Positions 17,044-25,525 of a DNA stretch of 64,000 nt are shown one piece after another. Every line of letters begins with the position of its first letter. Within the stretch, counting starts at the first letter, position 1. The position numbers and the translations under genes were made by a program. The notes under the pieces are model-generated. The model did not search any database. It had not been told where the DNA came from and saw nothing but the letters and a program-made list of their open reading frames with translations. Source of the DNA: JANQQJ01 sp046290575 (lineage in GTDB: Bacteria > Pseudomonadota > Alphaproteobacteria > SMXS01); assembly GCA_046290575.1 (NCBI GenBank), contig JBKAGX010000001.1, forward strand, positions 868,001 through 932,000, given 5' to 3'.

Positions 17044-17871
17044 ATGACTGAAAAGGACAGCCCATTTCCTTCCGCTCAGCAGGATCTTGAGGCTGCGGAA
17101 AGCAAGCAGGACATCCCGCAGACCCGGTCTCCCAGTTACCGTCTGGCCTTTGCTGACACTGATTTCATGCTGCGCGATGAACTGCGCGGGGTCCGCCTGG
17201 AGGTCGAGTTGCTGAAGGCGGATCTGGCGCTCGACGACGCCGGCATCGACTCGACGATTGTCGTTTTCGGAAGCGCCCGGGGGCCCGCTCCGGACGAGGA
17301 AGGCGGCGGACAACCGGGTGAAAAGCACGAAGACTATAGAGCCGCTCGTCGGTTTGCCCGGCTTGTCGCGGAATCACCGCCTGTGGCCGGACAGCGCTTC
17401 GTCATCGCGACAGGCGGCGGCGAGGGCATTATGGAAGCGGCCAACCGGGGCGCCAGCGACGCTGGCAAACCGACGATCGGGTTCAACATCGTTCTGAAGA
17501 CGGAACAGGCACCAAACCGCTTCATTACACCTGATCTGTGTTTTCAGTTTCACTATTTCGGTTTGCGCAAGATGCACCTGCTGATGCGGGCCAGGGCGCT
17601 GGTCTGCTTTCCGGGCGGTTTTGGAACGCTGGACGAACTGTTCGAGACGCTGACCCTGATTCAGACTGAAAAGGTCGCGCCGATGCCCGTACTGCTGTAC
17701 CGCGCCGCCTGGTGGAAACAGTTGATCAACTTCGATCTCTTGGTTGATCAAGGTATGATTTCGTCGGAAGACCTGAAAATTTTTCGGTTTGTCGAAACCG
17801 CTGACGAAGCCTGGGCCATTATCCGGGACTTCTATGAGACTCGTGCGCCGACTGTTGCCGACGAGGTGTAG
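17044..17871 (+). CDS. LOG-family protein (TIGR00730-like nucleotide phosphoribohydrolase)
   Basis: The family, often misannotated as lysine decarboxylase, includes cytokinin-activating LONELY GUY enzymes and nucleoside-monophosphate glycosidases (PpnN-like). The Rossmann core is evident: STIVVFGSARG, VIATGGGEGIMEAANRGA, and the hallmark PGGFGTLDELFETLTLIQT, with Arg and Glu active-site residues. The N-terminal extension of about 65 residues is longer than in small LOG proteins. At 275 residues it fits the larger bacterial group often found near stress genes. It is followed 38 bp later by the MBL nuclease gene, so both may be cotranscribed. Confidence 0.9.
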   Translation: MTEKDSPFPSAQQDLEAAESKQDIPQTRSPSYRLAFADTDFMLRDELRGVRLEVELLKADLALDDAGIDSTIVVFGSARGPAPDEEGGGQPGEKHEDYRAARRFARLVAESPPVAGQRFVIATGGGEGIMEAANRGASDAGKPTIGFNIVLKTEQAPNRFITPDLCFQFHYFGLRKMHLLMRARALVCFPGGFGTLDELFETLTLIQTEKVAPMPVLLYRAAWWKQLINFDLLVDQGMISSEDLKIFRFVETADEAWAIIRDFYETRAPTVADEV

Positions 17872-17909
17872 CGGGGCGGTCGGGCGTCTTTCTGAGAAAA
17901 GGAGTATGC

Positions 17910-19277
17910 GTGAGCTTAAGTCTAACGTTTCTTGGGGCGGTCGGAACGGTCACCGGCTCAAAGTATCTTGTTGAGGCCGGGCGGCGAAAATTTCTTGTCG
18001 ACTGTGGCCTTTTCCAGGGATTCAAACAGCTTCGTCTGCGTAATTGGGCACCTCTTCCGGTCGATCCGGCGACGATAGATGCTGTCATTCTGACCCACGC
18101 CCATATTGACCATTCCGGCTATATCCCGTTGCTGGTGAGAAACGGTTTTAGCGGACCGGTACTCTGCACAGACGCGACACGTGATCTGTGTGCAGTCCTT
18201 CTTCCAGACAGCGGGTTTCTGCAGGAGAAAGACGCCGAATACGCCAATCGCCACGGCTTCAGCAAACACACCCCGGCAAAACCGCTTTACACTCAGGTCG
18301 ACGCTGAAAAGTGCCTGGAAAGCTTTCATCCCTGTTCGTTTCAGGAAGATCAGCATTTGCCTGGCGGGGCCAGGCTGCGGTTTCAGCACGCTGGCCATAT
18401 TCCCGGCGCTGCGATCGTCGAATTTGAATACAAGGGACAAAAGGTCGTCTTTTCCGGCGATCTGGGCCGTCCTTCGAGTGCGACCATGGTCGACCCCCAG
18501 CCGATAAGGTCGGCGGACTATCTCATCATGGAGTCAACGTATGGAGACAGGGTGCATGAAGTTCTTGATCCCGAGGACGCGCTTGCCGATGTGATAGTGC
18601 GCACCGCCGGTCGTGGCGGTACCGTCCTGATCCCGTCATTTGCCGTAGGGCGTGCGCAAACGCTGATGTTTCACTTATACCGGCTGAAACTTGCCGGCCG
18701 CATTCCCGACTTGCCGGTTTTTCTCGACAGCCCCATGGCGGTGAAAGCGAGCGACATTTTTGTAAAACATCACAAAGACCTTCGCCTGACCGACGCTCAG
18801 GCGCGTGCTGCGTGTAAGGTTGCGGACTATGTGAAGGATGTCGATGGCTCGAAGGCGCTGGATACTGACCCGATGCCCAAAGTCATCATCTCGGCGAGCG
18901 GCATGGCCACCGGTGGGCGTGTGCTCCATCATCTCAAGGCCTTCGCGGCAGACGCGCGCAACACCGTCCTATTTGTCGGCTTTCAGGCCGGCGGCACGCG
19001 CGGCGAAGCAATGGTAAATGGTGCAGAGTCGGTAAAGATTCACGGTCGATACATTCCGGTCAGGGCGGAGGTCCAGAATCTGCAGATGTTGTCGGCCCAT
19101 GCGGATCAGACGGAACTCCTGACGTGGCTGGGCCACTTCGACCGGCCGCCGGGAACCACCTACGTCACCCATGGTGAACCAGCGGCTTCCGATACGCTTC
19201 GCCACTGCATCGAGGAGCAGCTTGGCTGGGACTGTATTGTTCCAGAATACCGTGATCGCTATGACCTGATTAGATGA
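17910..19277 (+). CDS. Beta-CASP metallo-beta-lactamase-fold RNase/exonuclease
   Basis: The protein has the MBL zinc motif LTHAHIDHSGYIP (about residues 60-72), the later GAAIVEFEYKG...VVFSGDLG strand and the beta-CASP domain with STYGDR, IPSFAVGRAQTL, SASGMATGGRVLHHL and a C-terminal HADQTELLTW and YVTHGEP. This is the RNA-processing YsnG/CPSF73-like group rather than an antibiotic lactamase. The gene starts with GTG at 17910, behind a good AAAAGGAG site. Its last 19 bp overlap the tail of the convergent P-type ATPase gene. In many proteobacteria such nucleases sit beside stress and anaerobic genes, as here. Confidence 0.93.
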   Translation: MSLSLTFLGAVGTVTGSKYLVEAGRRKFLVDCGLFQGFKQLRLRNWAPLPVDPATIDAVILTHAHIDHSGYIPLLVRNGFSGPVLCTDATRDLCAVLLPDSGFLQEKDAEYANRHGFSKHTPAKPLYTQVDAEKCLESFHPCSFQEDQHLPGGARLRFQHAGHIPGAAIVEFEYKGQKVVFSGDLGRPSSATMVDPQPIRSADYLIMESTYGDRVHEVLDPEDALADVIVRTAGRGGTVLIPSFAVGRAQTLMFHLYRLKLAGRIPDLPVFLDSPMAVKASDIFVKHHKDLRLTDAQARAACKVADYVKDVDGSKALDTDPMPKVIISASGMATGGRVLHHLKAFAADARNTVLFVGFQAGGTRGEAMVNGAESVKIHGRYIPVRAEVQNLQMLSAHADQTELLTWLGHFDRPPGTTYVTHGEPAASDTLRHCIEEQLGWDCIVPEYRDRYDLIR

Positions 19278-21988
19278 TGAGGGTCTTGTGAGCGGCTGCT
19301 GTTTGATAACGACAAGAAGAGCGCGATTTGTCCGACGATCGTCGGAACAACACTCATCGAGCCAATCAACGCCCAACCATTAAGGTCCGGGGGCGAAATT
19401 TGCAGAACCTCGGCGACAACCGGAATGTAGACGGCGACTGTTATCAGCACGATACAAATGAAAAGTGCCCTCCAGATCCAGGGGTTCGCGGTGATCTCGT
19501 TTCTCAGAGCTGTTGAGTTGCGCCCCCGCATATTGAAAACATGCCAGAGCTGGGCCAGGGCCAGCGTGAGAAAGGAAATTGTCACGGCCTCGCGTTCGGT
19601 AGACTGTAGCCAGAATATGGCCAAACTGAACGCGGTCATGACGCTGAAGGTGATCAGCGCGCCGTAGACTGCTATTGCCGTCCATTGACGCCGCGTCAGG
19701 ATGCCGTCCGCCGGGTCGCGCGGCGGCCTTTTCATGACCCCGGGCTCGCCTTCGCCGGCGCCGAGCGCAAAAGCCGGGAATACATCAGTCACCAGATTGA
19801 GAAACAAGATTTGAAGGGGTTGGAGCGGCAGCGGCAGGCCACTGACCGCCGCGACCGAGACAACCAGGATTTCGCTGAGGTTGCAGGACAACAAGTACAC
19901 GACGAATTTGCGAATATTGCCGAATATGACCCGGCCCTGTCCGATTGCCGCGACGATGGACGTGAAGGCGTCATCACGCAGCACCATATCGGCGGCCTCC
20001 CGCGCGACCTGGGTGCCTCGCTGGCCCATGGCGACGCCGATGTCCGCCTTCTTTAAAGCCGGGGCATCGTTTACACCGTCGCCGGTCATGGCGACGACGT
20101 GCCCTTGCGCCTGAAACTGGTCAATCAGGTCAAGTTTCTGTTTTGGGCTAACCCGGGCGAAGACTGACGCGGACAAAATCTGCTCGCGGCCGGCTTTGTC
20201 TGCCATCAGGACGTGCAGGTCGCTGCCGGTGATTGCCTGAGTGCTGCCGTTCGCTTCGAGCCCTAGAGATTGCGCAATATGGGTGGCGGTCGCTGCTTGA
20301 TCACCGGTGACCATGACGACTTTCACGCCGGCCCCTTGGCAATCTTGTATTGCCTGGCGAACATCGCTCCGTGCCGGATCTTCCATGCCGATCAGGCCAA
20401 TCAAGATCAGATCCTGGTAAGGCGGCATCTCGACGTTGGTAACCAGCTTTTCGGCGACGGCCAGGACACGCATACCCTTTGCGGCGAGCATGTTGTTCGC
20501 GTCGTGCCAGTATTGCGTCAGCGCGTCGTCCAAGAACGTCGGGCCGTCTTCTGACCAGACTTTGGTCGACGCCTTGATGATCGCCTCGGGCGCGCCTTTG
20601 ACAGCGACACGAAAACACGTGCCATCCGCGTGGTAAGTGGCCATCGACTTGGTTTCCGGGTCGAACGCCTCCTCGCGGACCTCCGGATAGTCGGCCAGCA
20701 GAAGATTCCGGTCGATACCGTTTTCTGACGCCGCTGCAAGCAGGGCAAGCTCCATCGGATCACCGAGGCCTGAGGCACCCTTAGACGGCGCCTGATCCAG
20801 TTCTGCATTGCTGCACAGGGCGGCAATTCGAAGGGCTTCGACCAATGCGGGATCGCGTGCGGGATGCGACGGCGGATCTGGTGTGCCGCGCCTTCCTGTT
20901 TCAACGGAAATCGGCCCTTCTGCAAGAAAGAGCTCTGTTACGGTCATTCGGTTTTCGGTCAAAGTGCCTGTTTTGTCGGTAAAAATCACCGTCGTTGCAC
21001 CCAGGGTTTCCACTGCGGATAGCCGCTCGATCAGCACGTTACGTTTCGCCATGCGCAACATGCCGCGCGCCAGGGCCAGCGTTGCGACGATCGGAAGGCC
21101 TTCGGGGACCGCTGCGACAGCAAGCGCAATACTCGTCTCGAGCATAAGCAGCGGGTCTTTGCCAGAGGCTATGCCCATGAAGGCTATGAGCAGAACCATG
21201 GCAAGCGTCACCCACAGCAATTGGCGACTCAGGCGATCAAGTCTCTTTTCAAGCGGTGAGACAGCGGCCTCGGCTTCTTCCGCCAGACTCGCGATTTGAC
21301 CGAGTTCGGAATGGGTCCCGGTGGCCACAACGATTCCACAGCCCGTGCCTCGGGTTGCGGCCGTGCCCTTGAAGGCCATGTTGGCGCGCTCGACGAGAGG
21401 CGCATTTGCGGGCAACGGGTCAACGGATTTGGAGACCGGCAGCGATTCACCCGAAAGGGTGGACTCGTCGCACTGCAGGTTAGCGGCCTCGGCGAGGCGC
21501 AAATCTGCTGTGATCACGTCCCCTGCGTCCAGCAGGACGACATCGCCGGGAACCAAGGCTTCGGCGGGAATCTCCTGCGTGCGTCCGTCACGCATCACGC
21601 GGGTTGTGACCGTTGCGAGCCGCCGAAGGGATTCCATCGACCTAACAGCTCTGATCTCCGTCGTAAAACCGATTGCGCCGTTGATCAGGATGACGATTGC
21701 AATGGCCCAGCCTTCTGCCCATTCGGTTAGCGCAAATGACAACACTGCTGCTGCGATGAGCAGCCAGATGATCAGGCTCTTCAGCTGGTCAAACGCAATT
21801 GACCACGCGGATTTCGGCTTTCGGTAACGCAGCCGATTTTCCCCAAAGCGCAATCTTCGATGCAGCGCGTCTTCTGACGACAGCCCGGAAAGCGGATCGA
21901 CGGCCAGTCCTTCGACAACTTCCGACGCAGTGAGTGTGTAAGGCCGGTCAAGGGCGGGAAGGGGGTGGGTTGCGTTTCTGACCCTCAT
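19259..21988 (-). CDS. P-type cation-transporting ATPase (P2A, Ca2+-ATPase-like)
   Basis: This 909-residue pump has all P-type landmarks: TGES-type loop LSGESLP (178-184), the membrane motif VAAVPEGLP (291-299) typical of P2A pumps, the phosphorylated Asp338 in DKTGTLT, KGAPE in the nucleotide domain, and TGDGVNDAPALK in the hinge. An N-terminal cation-ATPase domain and about ten membrane segments are present. The PEGLP motif and length suggest Ca2+ or Na+/K+-like transport rather than heavy metals, but the ion is not certain. The gene ends inside the end of the opposite nuclease gene. It is separated by 160 bp from the ACP gene upstream, so it may have its own promoter. Confidence 0.93.
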   Translation of the reverse strand: MRVRNATHPLPALDRPYTLTASEVVEGLAVDPLSGLSSEDALHRRLRFGENRLRYRKPKSAWSIAFDQLKSLIIWLLIAAAVLSFALTEWAEGWAIAIVILINGAIGFTTEIRAVRSMESLRRLATVTTRVMRDGRTQEIPAEALVPGDVVLLDAGDVITADLRLAEAANLQCDESTLSGESLPVSKSVDPLPANAPLVERANMAFKGTAATRGTGCGIVVATGTHSELGQIASLAEEAEAAVSPLEKRLDRLSRQLLWVTLAMVLLIAFMGIASGKDPLLMLETSIALAVAAVPEGLPIVATLALARGMLRMAKRNVLIERLSAVETLGATTVIFTDKTGTLTENRMTVTELFLAEGPISVETGRRGTPDPPSHPARDPALVEALRIAALCSNAELDQAPSKGASGLGDPMELALLAAASENGIDRNLLLADYPEVREEAFDPETKSMATYHADGTCFRVAVKGAPEAIIKASTKVWSEDGPTFLDDALTQYWHDANNMLAAKGMRVLAVAEKLVTNVEMPPYQDLILIGLIGMEDPARSDVRQAIQDCQGAGVKVVMVTGDQAATATHIAQSLGLEANGSTQAITGSDLHVLMADKAGREQILSASVFARVSPKQKLDLIDQFQAQGHVVAMTGDGVNDAPALKKADIGVAMGQRGTQVAREAADMVLRDDAFTSIVAAIGQGRVIFGNIRKFVVYLLSCNLSEILVVSVAAVSGLPLPLQPLQILFLNLVTDVFPAFALGAGEGEPGVMKRPPRDPADGILTRRQWTAIAVYGALITFSVMTAFSLAIFWLQSTEREAVTISFLTLALAQLWHVFNMRGRNSTALRNEITANPWIWRALFICIVLITVAVYIPVVAEVLQISPPDLNGWALIGSMSVVPTIVGQIALFLSLSNSSRSQDPHHLIRS

Positions 21989-22094
21989 GCTGACCGTGGC
22001 TCATTTGACAATGAATGCGCCAATGTTACGGCGTTTTTGGCATCACCGACTGTACGTAGTTTCCGAAACAGCCGGTGAAGCCGACGCGACTGAA

Positions 22095-22109
22095 CCCGTA
22101 TGTTACGGG
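22095..22109. promoter_or_regulatory. Perfect inverted repeat upstream of the P-type ATPase gene
   Basis: CCCGTA-TGT-TACGGG is a 15-bp dyad about 107 bp before the ATPase start and 40 bp after the ACP stop. No T-run follows on either side, so an operator is more likely than a terminator. The regulator is unknown. Confidence 0.3.
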
Positions 22110-22148
22110 CATTCAAACGAATGTTTCAGACTGTTTTACCAACCGGTC

Positions 22149-22394
22149 TCAGCGACTGTGGCCTGCGATGTAATCCACACAGCCGCCTACTGTCATCAGT
22201 CGCGGATAGTCGGCTTCGGGAAATTCAAGCCCGGTCGCCTCATGAAGCGCCGTGATAAAATTGAGAAAATCCATGGAATCGAGTTCGAATTGGTCGCGAA
22301 AAGATTCATCCGGCGCGATCGGCTCGCCCCCAATCTCCGGGGCGACGTCCTTCAGCTTGCTTTCGACCAGTGCTCTGATGTCATCGCGTGTCAT
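22149..22394 (-). CDS. Acyl carrier protein in the 2-oxoacid dehydrogenase operon
   Basis: This acidic 81-residue protein is an ACP: the phosphopantetheine attachment site is Ser40 in FELDSMDFLNFI, and the helices before and after fit the four-helix ACP fold. The ATG overlaps the stop of the E2 gene as ATGA, so it is translated with the dehydrogenase. It is not the fatty-acid AcpP, which normally lies between fabG and fabF. A role as acetyl or acyl acceptor from E2, or as carrier for the synthetase encoded at the head of the operon, is possible but is inference. Confidence 0.9.
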   Translation of the reverse strand: MTRDDIRALVESKLKDVAPEIGGEPIAPDESFRDQFELDSMDFLNFITALHEATGLEFPEADYPRLMTVGGCVDYIAGHSR

Positions 22395-23554
22395 AGCTCC
22401 TCCGGCTTGCTCAGTTGCCGGGCCACGAACTCAAGGAAGCGGCCACCGTCGCGGCCGTCGCTGGCGCGATGATCGCCGCCCAGGGTCATTGTGATTACTG
22501 GCCTTGTTTCGATCTCGCCGTTGACCGACCAGGGCCGCTTGACGAATGAGCCCAGTGCCAGGATGCTGACCTGCGGGGGCGATATCAGCGGCGTCATGCT
22601 CTCGATCCCGCCTTCGCCCAGGCTGGTAACGGTAAAAGTGCCGCCGGTCAGCTCCACACGGCGAATGCGTCCCGCCCGGGTGCGTGTTGTCAGGTCTCGA
22701 AGGGCTGCCATCAGTTCGCTGGCGCTCTTGTCCTGCGCGTTCTCGATTGCCGGTGCCACCAGTCCGCCACCGCGCAGCGCGATCGCTGTACCCAGGTGTA
22801 TGTCCTGACTGGGCCGGAACGAATCTTCCATCCAGTGGCCGTTCAACGCAGGGACGTATTTCAGTGCGGCTACTGCTGCTTTCATGATCGGTATGACAGG
22901 CAACAGCCGTTCACCGGGCGGCCGGTCTGCGTTGTAAGCTGAAATCCAGTTCAGGAGGGGTGTGGCGTCGATAGTGTTGGAGACATAATAGTGCGGAATG
23001 TCCCGGTTTGACCGTGCCATGGCCGCGGCGATCGCACCGCGCAATGCTTCGGCCTCTGTGCGTTTTTTCCGCGGTACCGGCGTGTCCGCGACCTGACGCT
23101 CCACATCTTCGAGCGTGATCGCGCCGTCGCGTCCGGTTCCTTCTACGGTTGTAATGTCAATGCCGGCTTCCTCGGCGTGCCGGCGCGCCGCCGGTGAAAT
23201 TCGCACGCGGCCGATATGCGGCCGGTCCGGCCTGGACGATACAGCTGCAGGCGCGCGCCGGGCGGCTGCTGGAGCGGGGGCAGGAGGCGCAGACGGTACC
23301 GTCGGTTTTTTTGGTTCGCTGTCGCCCCGGATAAAGGCGAGCACATCGCCCACCTCGTAGCGAGCACCCAGTTCGCCGCACAGCTGGTCGATGACGCCGC
23401 TCTGGAAGACCTCGATTTCAATTGCACCCTTGTCGGTTTCAACAACAGCAATAAGGTCGCCGCGGTCTACCGCGTCACCTGGCTGCTTAAGCCATTCGAC
23501 CAAAACGCCACCGGTCATATCGGCGCCCAGTGTCGGCATGCGAAACTCAGCCAT
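22391..23554 (-). CDS. 2-oxoacid dehydrogenase E2 (dihydrolipoyl acyltransferase)
   Basis: E2 takes the acyl group from E1 on its lipoyl arm and passes it to CoA. One N-terminal lipoyl domain carries Lys42 in VVETDKGAIEIE, then a Pro/Ala linker, a peripheral-subunit-binding domain (about residues 117-152, with ISPAARRHAEEAGID and GTGRDGAITLEDV) and the catalytic domain ending in GGDHRASDGRDGG, which contains the active-site His and Asp. At 387 residues it is compact. No E3 gene is nearby, so lipoamide dehydrogenase must come from elsewhere. The substrate (pyruvate, acetoin or a branched-chain acid) is not settled; coupling to acetyl-CoA synthetase favours a two-carbon product. Confidence 0.93.
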   Translation of the reverse strand: MAEFRMPTLGADMTGGVLVEWLKQPGDAVDRGDLIAVVETDKGAIEIEVFQSGVIDQLCGELGARYEVGDVLAFIRGDSEPKKPTVPSAPPAPAPAAARRAPAAVSSRPDRPHIGRVRISPAARRHAEEAGIDITTVEGTGRDGAITLEDVERQVADTPVPRKKRTEAEALRGAIAAAMARSNRDIPHYYVSNTIDATPLLNWISAYNADRPPGERLLPVIPIMKAAVAALKYVPALNGHWMEDSFRPSQDIHLGTAIALRGGGLVAPAIENAQDKSASELMAALRDLTTRTRAGRIRRVELTGGTFTVTSLGEGGIESMTPLISPPQVSILALGSFVKRPWSVNGEIETRPVITMTLGGDHRASDGRDGGRFLEFVARQLSKPEEL

Positions 23555-24527
23555 GGCTGCCCAACATGGCCTTTACCGCCACCACAATGTCATTCGATAA
23601 CGGGATTGCAGCTTCTTCCAGATGGCGTGGATAGGGAATAGGCACCTCGGCGGTACATAGCCGCTCAACCGGGGCATCAAGTTCATAGAACGCCTGTTCC
23701 ATAATCCGTGCGCTGATTTCAGCGGCAAAACTGCCGCTGCGCCATTCTTCGGAGATCACCAGCGCCCGGCGGGTTTTCGTCACAGACTCGATGATCGTGG
23801 CATCGTCCAATGGCCGCAGCACACGCAGGTCGACCAGTTCACAGGATATGCCCTCTGCTTCAAGCACGTCTGCGGCCTCGAGCGCCCGTGACAGGCAGCC
23901 GCCGAAGGTAATGATACTGACATCTGTTCCGGCCTTTCGGATCCTGGCCTTCTCGATCTCGACCGGGAAGGCGTCGGGCAATTCGCTCTCAACGCCATAA
24001 AGGGCAGTGGGCTCAAAGATGATCACGGGGTCAGGGTCTGCCAGCGCCAGGGTCAGCATGCCACGTGCATCTTCGATCGTCCCGACGCTCAACACTTTAA
24101 GGCCCGGAACGTGGGCGTAGTAGCCCTCTAGACTGTGCGAATGTTGCGCGGCGAGTTGGTGGCTCGCCCCCGTTGCCATTCGGACGACCAGAGGTACGGA
24201 GAACTGGCCGCCTGACATGTGGCGGATCGTTGCCGCGTTGTTGACGATCTGATCAAGCGCCAGCAGGCTGAAGTTGACGGTCATGATCTCGACGATCGGG
24301 CGCATCCCGCCAAGCGCCGCGCCCACGCCAGCCCCTGTGAAGCCGGACTCGGACAGGGGTGTGTCGCGGATGCGTTCCTCACCGAACTCTTCGAGCAGGC
24401 CTTTCGAGCAGGCAAACGCCCCGCCGTAACGGCCGACATCCTCGCCCATCAGGAAGACCCGCTCGTCCTGCTGTAACGCGTCGCGCATCGCCTCCCGGAT
24501 CGCTTCGCGAAACGTAATCGTCGGCAT
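23547..24527 (-). CDS. 2-oxoacid dehydrogenase E1 beta subunit
   Basis: This is the beta half of the thiamine-dependent E1. Typical features are REAIREAMRDAL at the start, FLMGEDVGRYGGAF, DTPLSESGFTGAGVGAA and the transketolase C-terminal domain with ELVDLRVLRPLDD and VISEEW. Length 326 residues is normal. Its ATG overlaps the E1 alpha stop by one base, and its end overlaps E2 by 8 bp, so stoichiometric expression is expected. Sequence alone does not separate pyruvate dehydrogenase from acetoin dehydrogenase, which share this gene order. Confidence 0.94.
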   Translation of the reverse strand: MPTITFREAIREAMRDALQQDERVFLMGEDVGRYGGAFACSKGLLEEFGEERIRDTPLSESGFTGAGVGAALGGMRPIVEIMTVNFSLLALDQIVNNAATIRHMSGGQFSVPLVVRMATGASHQLAAQHSHSLEGYYAHVPGLKVLSVGTIEDARGMLTLALADPDPVIIFEPTALYGVESELPDAFPVEIEKARIRKAGTDVSIITFGGCLSRALEAADVLEAEGISCELVDLRVLRPLDDATIIESVTKTRRALVISEEWRSGSFAAEISARIMEQAFYELDAPVERLCTAEVPIPYPRHLEEAAIPLSNDIVVAVKAMLGSHG

Positions 24528-25525
24528 CAGATATCCTCCGCCGGGGTATAGACATCCTTCAAGAGGTCCTCGACCGGTTCCCAGGTGCCGTCCTCGGCGA
24601 AAGCCACCGAGGCGTCGACTTCAGCCATGACTCCCTCTTCCAAACTGTCGATGGTCGCCTGGTCGATCAGGCCCGCCTCTTCGAGCCGTTTGGCGAATGT
24701 GAGCAGAGGCCCCTTTTTCTTCCATGCCGCGACCTCGTCCTTGGGCCGATAGAGCTCGGCGTCGAACATCGAGTGGGCGCGAAACCGATAGGTGCGTGAC
24801 TCGATGAAATAGGGTCCGCCCCCGGCGCGGACTTCTGTGGCTCCCCGGCGCGCGGCTGCCTCGATGGCGAGGACGTCCATGCCATCGACAGCTTCGCCGG
24901 GAATGCCATAGCTCTCAGCATGGCGGACGATGTTTGGTTCCGACTCAGAGCGCTCCAACGCCGTGCCCATGGCATAGAGATTGTTTTCGCAGACAAACAA
25001 TATTGGCAGCTGCCATAGAGCGGCAAGGTTGAGGGATTCGTGGAATTCACCCTCGGCTACCGCGCCCTCGCCGAAGAAACAGCAGGTGATGCGGTCCAGC
25101 CCGCGCATTTTATCGGCGAGTGCGAGACCGACGCCAATGGGCAGCCCTCCGCCGACGATGGCATAACCGCCATAGAACCGTGTCGGTGCATGGAAAAGGT
25201 GCATCGATCCGCCACGGCCGCGGCTGCTGCCTTCCTGTTTGCCATACATTTCAGCCATTACCTCGCTGGCAGGGACGCCGCGGACAAGGGCGTGGCCATG
25301 CTCCCGGTAGGTCGCGACCACGGCGTCATCCGGCATAAGTGCTTGCATGACACCGACGGCGTTGGCCTCCTCGCCAATATAGAGATGCATAAAGCCGCGG
25401 ATCTTGCCGGCGCTATAGAGCTCCGCGCACTTTTCTTCGAAACGGCGGATCAGCAGCATCTGGCGGTAGAGCTCGAGCGCGTGTTCGCGGCTGACGTCAT
25501 TCAGTGCTGGATCGGTGAGGTTCAT
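24527..25525 (-). CDS. 2-oxoacid dehydrogenase E1 alpha subunit (TPP-binding)
   Basis: The alpha subunit holds the thiamine diphosphate site: GEG at residues 152-154 and NN at 181-182 form the GDG-x26-NN motif (here with Glu in place of Asp). Other landmarks are HLYIGEEANAVGV, YREHGHALVRG and GRGGSMHLF, with the phosphorylation-loop-like stretch before YRFRAHS. It is 332 residues, similar to acetoin/pyruvate E1 alpha subunits. It overlaps the synthetase gene as ATGA. Together with E1 beta and E2 it forms a complex releasing acyl-CoA, CO2 and, through an E3 encoded elsewhere, NADH. Confidence 0.94.
   Translation of the reverse strand: MNLTDPALNDVSREHALELYRQMLLIRRFEEKCAELYSAGKIRGFMHLYIGEEANAVGVMQALMPDDAVVATYREHGHALVRGVPASEVMAEMYGKQEGSSRGRGGSMHLFHAPTRFYGGYAIVGGGLPIGVGLALADKMRGLDRITCCFFGEGAVAEGEFHESLNLAALWQLPILFVCENNLYAMGTALERSESEPNIVRHAESYGIPGEAVDGMDVLAIEAAARRGATEVRAGGGPYFIESRTYRFRAHSMFDAELYRPKDEVAAWKKKGPLLTFAKRLEEAGLIDQATIDSLEEGVMAEVDASVAFAEDGTWEPVEDLLKDVYTPAEDI

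Noticed and set aside
17910..19277. Antibiotic-type metallo-beta-lactamase
   Set aside because: The beta-CASP motifs and C-terminal HADQ/THGEP segments place it with RNA-processing nucleases.
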